Assembly: GCA_964036275.1 (NCBI GenBank)
Contig: OZ038438.1
Location: forward strand, 7,074,978 to 7,138,977
From: Litoditis marina
Taxonomy: Eukaryota > Nematoda > Chromadorea > Rhabditida > Rhabditidae
DNA length: 64,000 nt
Direction: 5' to 3'
In this document: in pieces, positions 36,701-44,348 of the stretch
Layout of the letters: each line of letters opens with the position of its first letter
Position numbering within the stretch: position 1 is the first letter of the stretch
The notes under the pieces: generated by a model
The model's database searches: none
Told to the model about the DNA's origin: nothing
The model's input: only the letters and a program-made list of their open reading frames with translations
Position numbers and translations under genes: made by a program

Positions 36701-38388
36701 TGAAGATTGTAGATTTCGGCAGTGCGCAGGTGATTTTTTATTTCTTCAAAGCAACTCTCCAATTTGGCCTAAATGTTCGAAATACAAATTTATTTTGTTT
36801 ATAAAACAACAGGAAAGGAACAAATTATTCATTCATTCGACTAATATTAAATAATGTTGTCTGATGATAACATCTGTGAGACAAAATTAGTCAGGAACAA
36901 CAACGTGATTGGATTTTCATGAAGTTTCAGAAGACGTCAACTGCCTCTAAACCGACCGAGTTCGACGTGCAGTGGTCGGCTCCAGAACTGCACATTGCTG
37001 ACGTGCCCGTCACCGTGCAGTCAGATGTCTGGGGAATGGGCGTCATCGCCTTCTGTCTGTGAGTTGCATCACTTTGTGAAATCTCCGTTGTATTTTGATC
37101 TCGACACAACACATAACTTTAAATTCCAATCGGTAAGCGATCAAACAGAATCAAACTACAACTACAGCGAGAGAAAACAACATCAGCTGAATAGGCTTGT
37201 TTTGGAGGAAGAAAATCCTATAGTTTGTTACCTGTGCTCGTGCACACTTACAGCATGAGGCGTTTGTAACTTGTCGGGAAGTATTTTCTATTCAAGTGCA
37301 CACTTCTCTACTACTACAAACATTGAGAAAAAGGGTAACAATCGTGTACACTTTTCTTTTAAGTTAGAAAATTTAAATGCAGTCGACAACTACACTTCTA
37401 AAAGATGAAAGTTCAGCTAGTTTTTCAAGCTTTCTGTGTCGAACATCGGCCCGATTTGATTTCAATGAAAAAATACTTTCAGGCTCGGCGGCTTCCATCC
37501 TTTCACTTCGGAGTATGACCGACCGGACGAAATTAAGGACAATGTGATGAATGTGAAGTGTGACCCCAACCTGATTCCGGTGACCGCCAGCCAGGAGTCA
37601 TTGAGCTTCGTTACGTGGGCCCTCAAGAAGAGTCCTATGTGAGTCACCGCGACATATAGGGAATGACCATCCCTGAGTTTTAGTCTCAACTCGATGCACA
37701 CCACAATTTTACGATTCTCAAACTACAAACACAGAAGCCGTTTCGGCACGCTTTGGGAAGAGAGCACCCAATAGAGAATGACCAAATCGGTGTTGTAGTT
37801 TGATCTGCGAACTCGCTTGAAGCGAACCGTATTTGAACTAAAAACACAGAAGCACAGAATGTAGGCATAACTGTGACTTTCTGTTGTTCCTAGAGTTCTA
37901 GTGCAAACTCTGTACATGGTGCATCAAGCAGATATATTGACAATTCGTTTTAAAATTTCCAGATCCACATCAGTGAACGCGCGCGAGAATGTGTAGAACA
38001 GAGTACCACAAAAATGAAATGAATGTTAACCTGATATTTTACAGGCGTCGTATGCGTACGGATGAGGCTCTGTCACATCGATTCTTGTCAACAGACCCAT
38101 CTATGGTTAGACGGAGGGAGGCCATCAAGTAAGAAATTTCATTTTCATTCAACACTCTTTCCAAAATTATCAGAATTTATTGTGATTCAATGCACAGAAG
38201 GTCTGAATTTGCCATCTCAGATAGTATTATAGTCCACTCTTGTCGAAGTTTTTCTGACTTTTCACATCGTAATTTGCAGATACTCTGCCTCGAGGCTACG
38301 GAAAACTGCCCAATTGACCCAGCGGGAACAAAGCAGGCCGACCAGTACTGAGCTAGAAAACACGTATGGCGGAAAGAATATTTTATAA
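149..38388 (+). CDS. unc-89: UNC-89/obscurin-like giant muscle protein, C-terminal 2,852 residues (5' partial)
   Basis: This is a giant sarcomeric M-line scaffold of the UNC-89/obscurin family. I can follow 74 exons (8,561 nt) from 149 to a TAA at 38386-38388. Every junction keeps phase, and almost all introns are GT-AG. The domain order is nine Ig, Fn3, two Ig, kinase 1, a basic, Pro/Ser-rich inter-kinase region, Ig, Fn3, kinase 2. That order is diagnostic for the C-terminal half of nematode UNC-89; vertebrate obscurin shares the paired kinases. The family's N-terminal SH3 and DH-PH domains and most Ig repeats must lie left of the window. By family knowledge it organises thick filaments at the M-line in muscle cytoplasm. 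Exon coordinates are in the domain entries below. Exon GC is visibly higher than intron GC. Alternative exons cannot be excluded. Confidence 0.93.
5202..5355. repeat. foldback repeat family A, copy in unc-89 intron 15
   Basis: The left arm contains TTGTAGTTTGATC and the right arm GATCAAATTACAAACAC, about 60 bases apart. Outside them is a longer, weaker arm (CTATAGAAAGAG on the left, TTGCTTTGGTTAGAG on the right). It is an intronic, non-coding inverted repeat, one of many copies in the window. Confidence 0.7.
7200..9414 (-). CDS. secreted two-domain C-type lectin, nested in an unc-89 intron
   Basis: Seven exons on the minus strand (9414-9339, 9105-8956, 8743-8633, 8472-8256, 8115-8057, 7835-7674, 7360-7200) give 936 nt in continuous phase, so 311 residues plus stop. 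The start is a double ATG (9414-9409) followed by a hydrophobic stretch (WLFFCSCYFISFVYA), a credible signal peptide, so the product is probably secreted. Lectin domain 1 begins CPKGW and ends near VICEKK; domain 2 begins CPKHW and ends VCKFKP. Typical framework residues are visible: CY near the start of each domain, GWLDAR, WPNG, NWDAGNG, WRNAAC, and WMDGG followed by NWDRG. No EPN or QPD sugar-binding triplet is seen and the WND motif reads WRN, so calcium-dependent sugar binding is doubtful. Intron 1 uses a GC donor (AAAG/GCAAGT). In worms such proteins are often immune or cuticle related; I cannot assign a ligand. Confidence 0.88.
9256..9346. repeat. short direct duplication spanning the lectin exon-1 donor
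   Basis: A 26-27-base segment, AATAACTTTGTAAC(C/T)TGCC and then TTTCGGAC, occurs at 9256-9282 and again at 9321-9346. On the minus strand the second copy holds the end of lectin exon 1 and its GC donor. The first copy lies in the intron and has the same exon-end bases followed by GCAGGTTAC, which offers a GT donor. It looks like a local duplication of an exon end. Confidence 0.75.
10690..10792 (+). repeat. purine (GA)-rich tract in an unc-89 intron
   Basis: About 100 bases are almost purely A and G on the plus strand, built from GAGA and GAAA units. It is intronic low-complexity sequence. A shorter purine tract with a G9 run lies at about 36536-36580 in a kinase-2 intron. Confidence 0.85.
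11332..11625. repeat. foldback repeat family A, copy with expanded core
   Basis: The left arm has TTTGTAGTTTGATCCCGTC near 11389. The right arm has GAGATCAAATTACAAACACG near 11569. The core is about 160 bases instead of about 60, suggesting an insertion. It lies in the unc-89 intron before exon 24. Confidence 0.65.
12683..13758 (+). other. unc-89 linker plus first Fn3 domain (exons 27-30)
   Basis: Exon 27 (12683-12775) is a linker (VPYLDNIKFDGAIDVTPYL). Exons 28 and 29 (13036-13193, 13343-13473) code one fibronectin type III domain. It starts with a Pro-rich entry (GLPTPPDRGP), carries the B-strand Trp in LTLSWIP, and ends with the YQFRVRAENIYG F-G strand signature followed by SDASPASPP. Exon 30 (13649-13758) is a linker (MAPPQPVFDRRTKK) leading to Ig10. 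This position, just before the kinase-proximal Ig pair, matches the known UNC-89 order. Confidence 0.88.
14018..15550 (+). other. unc-89 Ig domains 10-11, flanking kinase 1 (exons 31-35)
   Basis: Exons 14018-14140, 14214-14308 and 14527-14605 make Ig10 (PWFAPGV, IKWKFRG, VGQYQCVATNSYG). Exons 15014-15126 and 15382-15550 make Ig11 (RPSFIQPL, IKWMKDW, SGIYTCVAVNDAG). Both have the F-strand Cys. The B-strand Cys is not obvious in Ig11, where LDVRVEG replaces the usual LxCxVxG. Ig11 sits directly upstream of the kinase 1 lead exon. Confidence 0.87.
14846..14995. repeat. foldback repeat family A, copy in unc-89 intron 33
   Basis: TTTATAGTTTGATCCCGTC near 14909 pairs with CAGATCAAACTTCTG near 14968. 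The outer part has GCTCTGGGGAGAG. It is non-coding intronic sequence. Confidence 0.5.
16041..17045 (+). other. unc-89 intron 36 with in-frame stop, polyadenylation signal and GC-rich island
   Basis: If this intron is retained, exon 36 reads on for one Lys codon and stops at TGA 16042-16044. An AATAAA follows at about 16614-16619 after a GC-rich patch. This would make a kinase-less protein ending right before PK1. From about 16740 to 17040 the sequence is clearly more GC-rich than other introns, resembling exon or promoter composition, but I find no frame that joins to the neighbouring exons in phase. It could be an internal promoter or an alternative exon. Confidence 0.45.
19150..19310. repeat. 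foldback repeat family A, copy in PK1 intron
   Basis: The left arm is CTGTAGTTCGATCC, the right arm CACTACAAACACAGC. It is followed by AGGATAACATA and CTTACTTTGGAAA, bases shared with the right flank of other copies (for example about 25849-25858). Confidence 0.65.
19860..20015. repeat. foldback repeat family A, right-arm copy in PK1 intron
   Basis: TTCAAACTACAAACACAGCC near 19933 is followed by CGGCACGCTTTGGAAAGAG and CCTATAG. This is the best-preserved right outer arm of the family. The same outer arm recurs near 37745. The left arm is degraded here. Confidence 0.65.
25762..25905. repeat. foldback repeat family A, copy in unc-89 intron 48
   Basis: TGTAGTTCGGTCG on the left and TAAAACTACAAACACCGC on the right, followed by AGGATAACATA. 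It lies between inter-kinase exons at 25660 and 25920. Confidence 0.6.
27345..27425 (+). repeat. tRNA-derived element (SINE or tRNA pseudogene)
   Basis: The sequence has a good internal A box (TGGTAGAGTGG at about 27358-27368) and, 40-45 bases on, a degenerate B box (GGTTAGAGTCTC at about 27409-27420). I cannot fold a clean cloverleaf from it, and it lies inside an unc-89 intron. A tRNA-derived SINE head or decayed tRNA fits better than a working tRNA. Confidence 0.5.
28394..29761 (+). other. 1,368-nt unc-89 intron without visible exon
   Basis: This lies between inter-kinase exons 53 and 54. It is AT-rich, ends in a pyrimidine-rich stretch (about 29700-29750) and a TAG acceptor. I see no convincing coding sequence, though a small skipped exon is possible because both flanking junctions are phase 0. 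Confidence 0.55.
31211..31282. repeat. inverted-repeat family B, partial copy
   Basis: It shares TGATTATTTGCCAGC-like and AGATCA-ACACGCAGACGAAC-like blocks with the copy at 43985-44105. It lies in an unc-89 intron and lacks clear terminal arms. Confidence 0.5.
32776..32890. repeat. foldback repeat family A, diverged copy
   Basis: CGTTGTAGTTTGATATCATC at about 32781 pairs with CCAACTACATACGCCG near 32846. It also carries a short tandem (CGCCGTACACAAACT twice). It lies in the unc-89 intron before Ig12. Confidence 0.55.
33126..33830 (+). other. unc-89 Ig domain 12 (exons 62-63)
   Basis: Exons 33126-33283 and 33710-33830 encode one I-set Ig with YAPIFVSRL entry, FECSVAG (B-strand Cys), VQWTFQG (Trp) and LGEYTCSANNEFG (F strand). 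It precedes Fn3-2 and PK2, as in UNC-89. Confidence 0.9.
33853..33960. repeat. foldback repeat family A, well-preserved copy
   Basis: GGTTGTAGTTTGATC at about 33858 and TATCAAACTACAAACACG at about 33915 form the inner arms with a core of about 45 bases. It lies just downstream of exon 63 in the intron. Confidence 0.75.
34269..35359 (+). other. unc-89 second Fn3 domain and linker to PK2 (exons 64-67)
   Basis: Exons 34269-34400, 34665-34767 and 34950-35023 encode a fibronectin type III domain: APTRPGRPESE entry, LFITWEAPEGP with the B-strand Trp, TYRLEYRPAG, and YQFRVTARNGFGLGTPS at the end. Exon 67 (35175-35359) is a linker of about 61 residues, rich in Ser and Glu (ISEESESE), into kinase 2. 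The acceptor at 34267-34268 is AAG rather than CAG; it is forced by phase. Confidence 0.87.
36150..36262. repeat. inverted-repeat family B, copy in a PK2 intron
   Basis: GTTTGGCGAGCGGTC at the left and GAGCGCTCACCCCGCATTG at the right flank a core with CATCTGCGTAT. Read on the other strand it matches the copy at 43985-44105 over about 105 bases. Confidence 0.65.
37078..37215. repeat. foldback repeat family A, copy in a PK2 intron
   Basis: CGTTGTATTTTGATCTCGAC near 37086 pairs with GAATCAAACTACAACTACAG near 37149. It begins 20 bases after the exon 71 donor. Confidence 0.65.
37645..37895. repeat. foldback repeat family A, two adjacent copies
   Basis: A right arm (CTCAAACTACAAACACAG near 37717, then CGGCACGCTTTGGGAAGAG) is followed by a left arm (GGTGTTGTAGTTTGATC near 37788) and a second right arm (GAACTAAAAACACAGAAG near 37837). 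This looks like tandem or nested insertion in one PK2 intron. Confidence 0.65.
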
Positions 38389-38603
38389 AACTGTGTTGTT
38401 AATAATTGTATAACTTTGGTACATGTGCTCGTTTAGTTGTTTTCAATTACATAAGTTAGATTTAGTGAAACTAGGATCACATCCGCTGGAAAGCGGGCTT
38501 CGATATTATACTTCGTAAGTGTCATGTTATCTTGTAATTTTTGAGTACGACTGGGGGGTCGATAACTCGCTAAGACGCTTATAAACTGTTGCATATCGTT
38601 AGA

Positions 38604-38613
38604 AATAAATAAA
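38604..38613 (+). terminator. unc-89 polyadenylation signal
   Basis: Two overlapping AATAAA hexamers lie 216 bases after the unc-89 stop codon. The convergent AATF stop is at 38772, so the two 3' UTRs must be close or overlap. Confidence 0.65.
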
Positions 38614-38771
38614 CATACAAAGCAAATTGTTCATTCAAACAAGGTAACAATAATACCAACAAGTACAACAAAATAACAAGTTCGCAATCATACTTGCTCA
38701 GTTAACCATTTTGAAAACAAACAATAACAAATTGTGTACTATGATTGAAAATGGCCTAAATGAAACATATA

Positions 38772-41700
38772 TCAAGCAAATAAGGATTTGAAGAGTTCGT
38801 TTCTCGATTCATGCGTCCATTCGATTAATTCAGGCCGAGCGGGATGGAAGTTGACTAACTTCGGAATAGCCACATACTTGATTTTGCGTTCCTAAAATTG
38901 AAAACTACTCAAAACAGATTGTTATTGATATAATCACTGCTGGAATTAAAGAATTGTTCAACCTAATCATTTTTCGAAACCAAAAAAAAACATGATCATA
39001 CATAAATAGTCTCAAAATGACTCCGGCCACTAAGTTTGGCCACATTTCTGAAGCTCGTTTCTCCCACCAAAAAGTGTTAGAAACATTAATAAGTAAAAGT
39101 TAACCGGTATTGTATAAAGCATGTTTTACATTCCTCAATTGAACAAAAAAATACCTTCGACAGCCGATTGTCAAATATCCTCTTCTTTGCACGTTTACTC
39201 TTGAGCTTCTGCATCTCGATGTAATGTCTGTAACATTGCATTTGTAGTACAAACAACAGAATTCATTACAAATCGTCTTCTTCATTTAGGGAACTACTGT
39301 AACATTTTAAATCTTGACACAATAAATGAATCTACTTGATTGATTAAAACAGTTTTGCAAGAATATTTTTTTACTACTTTGAGGCAGATTTTTCTAGAAG
39401 TGCACATAACAATGTATGGTCAGTTAACCGGTTTCATTCGAACATGCTTATATTACAAACTATAGACCAACCTTGTCATGGCAACCGGGTCACTCGATTT
39501 GTTTGTTTTCTTCTCAATCATCTCTTTCAAGAGAACTTGATAGAAATCATCGTCGTCGAAAATTTCCGCATCTTCATCAGCCTGAATGATAGTTATTTAG
39601 TGTGAGATATGACAAGAAAAACATAAAAAATATTTCAAAAAAGTACCTGGGAATCTCCTCCTAAGCGATCATTCTCGGATCGTTTGGTCTGAGATCTCTT
39701 CAACACTCGGGTTTTGTCGGCCATGATCTGCAACAAAAAAAGAGAATGCATAAAATCACTTCGCATAAAATAGGATCTGTATAAAGAGAAAATTATAAGC
39801 ACCGTAGAAAATGATATTTTTGAGAAACAGTTGCCGAACTATTTTGTATCGGAGTTCTACGTGCCGAACCACCGAATCTAAAAAAATGCAGGGCATAACA
39901 TTCAGTTTTCAGGTGTTTTTAAAAAGTACCCTGTAGATATGGAATGGTTGAAGAATAATACGAATGAGCGCCTACCTTCTCAATCTGTTGCACGACGCCG
40001 CCCTTGTCGAAGGCAGAGAAATCCCTCTTTGCGTCCTTACTGCGCCTGGGCCCCGTGAGACGAGTACGCTCATCCCATTTCGTCAGGGTTTTAGTTCTTA
40101 AATAATGCTATCTACACTAGAATGAGTAAGATTTCATGATGAACTTGCACGTACAAAAGCCAAAGGTTATCACTGTAACTCTACTTGCTCTTGTTGTTTA
40201 AGAGATGTGTGAATACATGGTTCGAACTTCGAACAATTATGAAGTTTTAGAAAACAACAATAAAACTAAAATTGAAACTATGTAAGATTGTTAACGCTAT
40301 CATGAACGATACCTGAAGTTACTGAAATTCTTATCATTCTCAATTAGCTTCTTGTCCAATTGTTTCGCATTGTATGAACTCTTCACGGGGGTGGCACTAT
40401 TTGTTTCCTTGTCAGAAGAAATGCTGAAGAAAAATAATTGAATACATAGCAAAATTTAAAAAGAGTCTCTGATGCAGTGAGAAATAACCATGTCTTGATG
40501 ATTTGGTTTTGCAACTAACCCATCAGTTTCTTCCTCTCCATAAGAATGTTGACCATCTTCTTCATCATTTTCCAATTCGTCCTCACTACTCTCAATTTCC
40601 TCATCATCCGAGTCAACCATTCCTGCAAACTTTCACGTTAGGCATCAGTCGATTTAAACAATGTCCGTGTTACCTTTCAAATAAACATATCAGCCCACCT
40701 GGATCACATATTACACAATCTGGATAGAAAAGTCGGGTATTACTAAGCATCAAAACATTCATCATATTGTTGTTCGTTTCTCACTAATCTCCATTCCTCT
40801 CTGGGAAACAATTGGTTAACTTAAATAGCTATCACCCGTTTGCCGTATTGTGAAAACAGGGATAACCGCCATCCGAAACAATCCTGTAAACTTAGATTCC
40901 TTATAATCAGTTTCTTGTTAGTTTCAGAACTAGGAAATATAAGAACTCAAATACTAACATGATAGTCTCATTTTTGAAAGAAGGACGAGTCAAGAAACGG
41001 CAATTTAGCAAGAACACCTCAACGACCTACCTCCTTCTTCCCCAACAATGCTTTTGGTTAGAGGACTGCTCGCTAAGAGAATATGCTCCGCTTCCAACAG
41101 TAGTGTGACCAGAGACTTCGCATTCTTGTGGGCTGAAAACACACGTCAATTTAATAAAAGATTACACTATTGAATTACAATCGCACTTGGACGCAACACA
41201 AAAGTGGAGTTAGAATAGAATAATTTTGAAGAACGATAGAAGAGTACCTTTCATCAAATATAAATGAAAGTAACAAGTGTTTCATGTATGCGACATATAA
41301 ATTACCAGTTTTGATATTCTCCTTAGTAATATCATCTGAATCTTTCAAAAGATCCTTATACAATTGTCCTCGGGGCAACTGGTTGTAGGCTCTCATGGCT
41401 GATTGTAGCTTAATCTTCAGAAAGAGTAGCTGGTCCCACGTCGTCAGTTGGGATCTGACGGATTCAGCTGGAATGAGGAAAGTCATTACCGTTACAGATT
41501 TCCCAATCCCAGAATAGAACTAGGTATATCAACAGAACGCAAATCGAGAAGCAGAGGTGAAAAAAATGATGAAAGGACTATTCCGCGACAATCAAACTCA
41601 ATGTCTAGAAGCTAAAAGACAAGGAAAGCGCGAGGTAGAAGTCAAGTAATGAACAACATCCAAGGTGAGAGAGGTAGTTGTAACTGCCCGTTATACTAGA

Positions 41701-43587
41701 AATAGCGAACCTTTCTGTTCTTCTTTCGTCCTATCTACGTCAGATAGAAGACTTGTCTTGTTGTCGTTCTTTGGTTCGGCAGATGCCTCACCCTTCTCCG
41801 ATTCCTCTTCGTCGTATTCAGATTCCTCTCCTTCGCCTTCGTCACCAGACTAAGTGAATCAACTCATTGTGTTGAAAGTGAGTTCAAATCAAACTACTGT
41901 ATGTCACATTACTACGACTACCCAGTCAAACCGTCAATATCCCAAATTGAAATCTGGCTCCACCGCAACTTCTGCGCCCACCTCACGACGAGAAGACACA
42001 TAAGAGCGACTGATCCGATTCGTGGAACTGTGAAAAAATACCGCTGGAAGCTTCAAAGCGAACGAGTGAAGAGTTGTTACTCTAAAGGGGGGAGGGGGTG
42101 TAAGTGAAACATGTGATTCAATAAACTTTCAATATGATACCTCATCAGAGCTCTCTTCAACACCATCATCAGATAAGGACGATTGAACGCCGTTTTCACC
42201 CTTGTCCAAATCTGAGAATAAAAATATATATTAACTTACATATTATAAGATTTGACAGGTTCCCCATTTGACACTTTCAGAGCCTACATTTACACGATTT
42301 TCGTGTCCAGTACGGCCTGTCCAGTACTTTCTCAATGATGTGTTTTCATGCTATATGGTTTATTTGTGCAATTGGAGAGAACTTAGCATCCTAATATATC
42401 AATCAGTAATGATTCCGCTAAAGCTGCATGCATCAATCAGTAGAGATTCCGCTAAAGCTGCAGCATACGTTTCATGGTAAATCATGTGGTTAGATAGAAA
42501 CGTAGCAAAAACCCCTTTCAAGAAACTACCATAACTTAGCGAACCGAACATCATCTTAAACCAACCTTCGCACTCCGAATCGTTGTCCTCATCGCTGATC
42601 ATCGAAGACGCATCCGAATTTTCTGAATAGTATTCAATTTTTGTGAACTCGGGTCGTGTAAGAGGCCGATCTTTACCATACTTACCTGCATCACTATCAT
42701 TGACTGCTGAATCGGCTAATCCTGCCATTTCTGAATGATCGCCAAACATTTCGCTGCGAGAAACCTGCAAATAATAGAAATTATATCGAAGTTCAGGCCT
42801 GAAGACAGTAAGCTCGCCGAGCATCACCACGATCAAGGACCCATCACACCATCTTGCGTTTATTTCATACAATAAACCAACAATATATGAATATGCCAAG
42901 GTTAGTTTACTGTAGGTCATTGCCGGGGCATATATATATATAAGCCTTCGGATATATAAATTGACTTCAAAGCCCCAAAATCAAAACCAATAACCATACT
43001 ACCTTTTTGCATTCAAAACCAGAAATAATCATACTACCTTTTCGCCTTCATACTTGGTGTCATTGGCAGTAGCTACGCCCACAATCCTCTTTCGAAGGTG
43101 AACCGGTTCATCATCATCGTGCACAACTTTAGAGTGTTTAATTGCCTCCACAGTACCTAAACGTGTAAAGTCACGTGAAAATATATAAATAGAGAAATTT
43201 CCCTCATCCTGTCTTTCGAGAGCTACCAACGAAGTTGTTCCACGGTGACTAGACTTTTATATGAATACTTTATTCCAGTGGAAAAGTGAGAGGTAACAAA
43301 AAAAGAAAACGGCAAAATATGAAGTCACAACAAGAAGAAAACACAAAATGGAGAAACAGAACAGAATTTTGTTTTTACTTTCCTTGGGTTTGTTTATTCT
43401 CGCGAAGCAACAACAAAAGGCGGCCAAGTATTGTGTTGGTAGTTCATTAATATAGTGTTGTTACTTGTAAAAATAATAGATAACAAAATAGCATAACAAT
43501 AAAAAAAATACCGTCCACATCGTCTTCAAGATCAGGGAGCGCCGGCGCCGGCTGAGCAAGCTTTTGAAGCTCTTCGAGAAAAGACAT
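38772..43587 (-). CDS. AATF: AATF/Che-1 (Traube) homologue
   Basis: Fifteen exons on the minus strand give 1,524 nt in phase, 507 residues: 43587-43512, 43156-43038, 42764-42686, 42622-42566, 42211-42141, 41849-41711, 41467-41306, 41132-41031, 40622-40520, 40423-40313, 40096-39976, 39727-39647, 39581-39472, 39227-39155, 38891-38772. AATF is a nucleolar protein of small-subunit rRNA processing (yeast Bfr2) and a transcription cofactor in animals. Family marks seen: a very acidic Ser/Glu/Asp-rich N-terminal half; the AATF-Che1 region (VRSQLTTWDQLLFLKIKLQ, AYNQLP); RTKTLTKWDERTRL; and the C-terminal TRAUB region (DFYQVLLKEMIEKK, DPVAMTR, KSKRAKKRI, KIKYVAIPKLVNF). Human AATF is about 560 residues, so the length fits. 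The start ATG directly follows a splice-acceptor-like TTATAG. It is divergent from eIF6 and convergent with unc-89. Confidence 0.93.
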
Positions 43588-43984
43588 CTATAACAACAAT
43601 TGCGCAAATAATTGCTATGCAAATAAATTAAATGGAGACAATATAATACATAGAAATATGAAAAATATAGAAAAAATACAAAATGATTTTAATTAATTTC
43701 CACTATACTGCATTTTACGTTTTCCAAGTAAGAGTCTCGCAACGCAAACCCTGCAGATCACTCGGCAACGCGGTAAGAAACTGAAAATTTTACGATTGTG
43801 CAATATTGTTAAATTCAGCAACTATTAAATTAAATTTTTACTTAATTAGTTGTTATTTTTACGTATCACCCATGCTATTGTGTTGACATCACAAGATTTG
43901 TATGACCAGCCGGCAACTGCTTTACATATGGGAGGGGTCGCACTTCTTATAGTCGCCATTTTCCCCATAAAGACAGCAGAGAGT

Positions 43985-44105
43985 TCAATTGATTGAGCGA
44001 TGCGGGGCGAGCGGTCGTTGATTATCTGCCAGCAGTTGAGAGAGTGAATAGATCAATGATACGCAGACGAACTGGCCGCTCGCCAAACCCCGTCCCATAC
44101 AAAAT
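43985..44105. mobile_element. inverted-repeat family B, complete-looking copy (MITE-like)
   Basis: Left end GGGGCGAGCGGTCG and right end GGCCGCTCGCC are inverted repeats around a core with GCCAGC and ACGCAGACGAAC. It matches copies at 36150-36262 (opposite strand) and 31211-31282. A non-autonomous element in the shared promoter region is the likely reading. Confidence 0.6.
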
Positions 44106-44337
44106 CGATGGTACGGTGTCCACAACGGTTTGACAAATCCTATACGAAACCGCTCTCCATTTATCAATCAATTTATAAAGTTAGCAATATCAATTTCATA
44201 ATATCAGCTTCACTTATTTTCCGATAGAAACTTCTCAACTGTGTCGCAGAATTAATTGCGGTCCGTTGCTTACTTTGTTCACCTTCATCGCCTCCTCACA
44301 GCTCAATTCTTTCGTATTTTTGTCTTCATGTTCATGT

Positions 44338-44348
44338 TTTTTTCAGAA
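44338..44348 (+). promoter_or_regulatory. 3' splice acceptor just upstream of the eIF6 start (candidate SL trans-splice site)
   Basis: A T-run followed by CAG ends at 44346, with only AA before ATG 44349. It could be a spliced-leader acceptor or the end of a 5' UTR intron. Confidence 0.55.

Larger units (their letters stand above)
35785..38388 (+). other. unc-89 kinase domain 2 (PK2) and C terminus (exons 68-74)
   Basis: Exons: 35785-35972, 36376-36519, 36639-36729, 36931-37058, 37483-37638, 38045-38128, 38280-38388. The glycine loop is degenerate (LFKGRFSV, only one Gly). The beta-3 Lys is present (HCVAKIRD, codon 35872-35874). The catalytic loop reads HMDICPSN: Asp (36652-36654) and Asn (36667-36669) are kept, but the usual Lys is Cys. 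DFG is intact (VDFGSAQ, Asp codon 36712-36714), as are WSAPEL and SDVWGMGVIAF. It is therefore closer to a working kinase than PK1, with activity uncertain. The protein ends about 45 residues after the C-lobe in a Ser/Arg/Gln-rich tail. Confidence 0.9.
43588..44348. promoter_or_regulatory. divergent intergenic region between AATF and eIF6
   Basis: The 761 bases separate two start codons on opposite strands, so promoters for both genes (and for any operon led by eIF6) should lie here. I see no clear TATA box. It contains a full copy of inverted-repeat family B at 43985-44105. No coding sequence was seen. Confidence 0.5.

Noticed and set aside
41665..41853. Plus-strand frame rich in Ser (SDSSSSYSDSSPSPSS)
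   Set aside because: It is antisense to the acidic Glu/Asp run of AATF exon 6.
42399..42920. Minus-strand open frame of 173 codons read as one exon
   Set aside because: It runs through AATF exons 3 and 4 and the introns around them. The spliced model gives the acidic AATF sequence without the hydrophobic intronic pieces.
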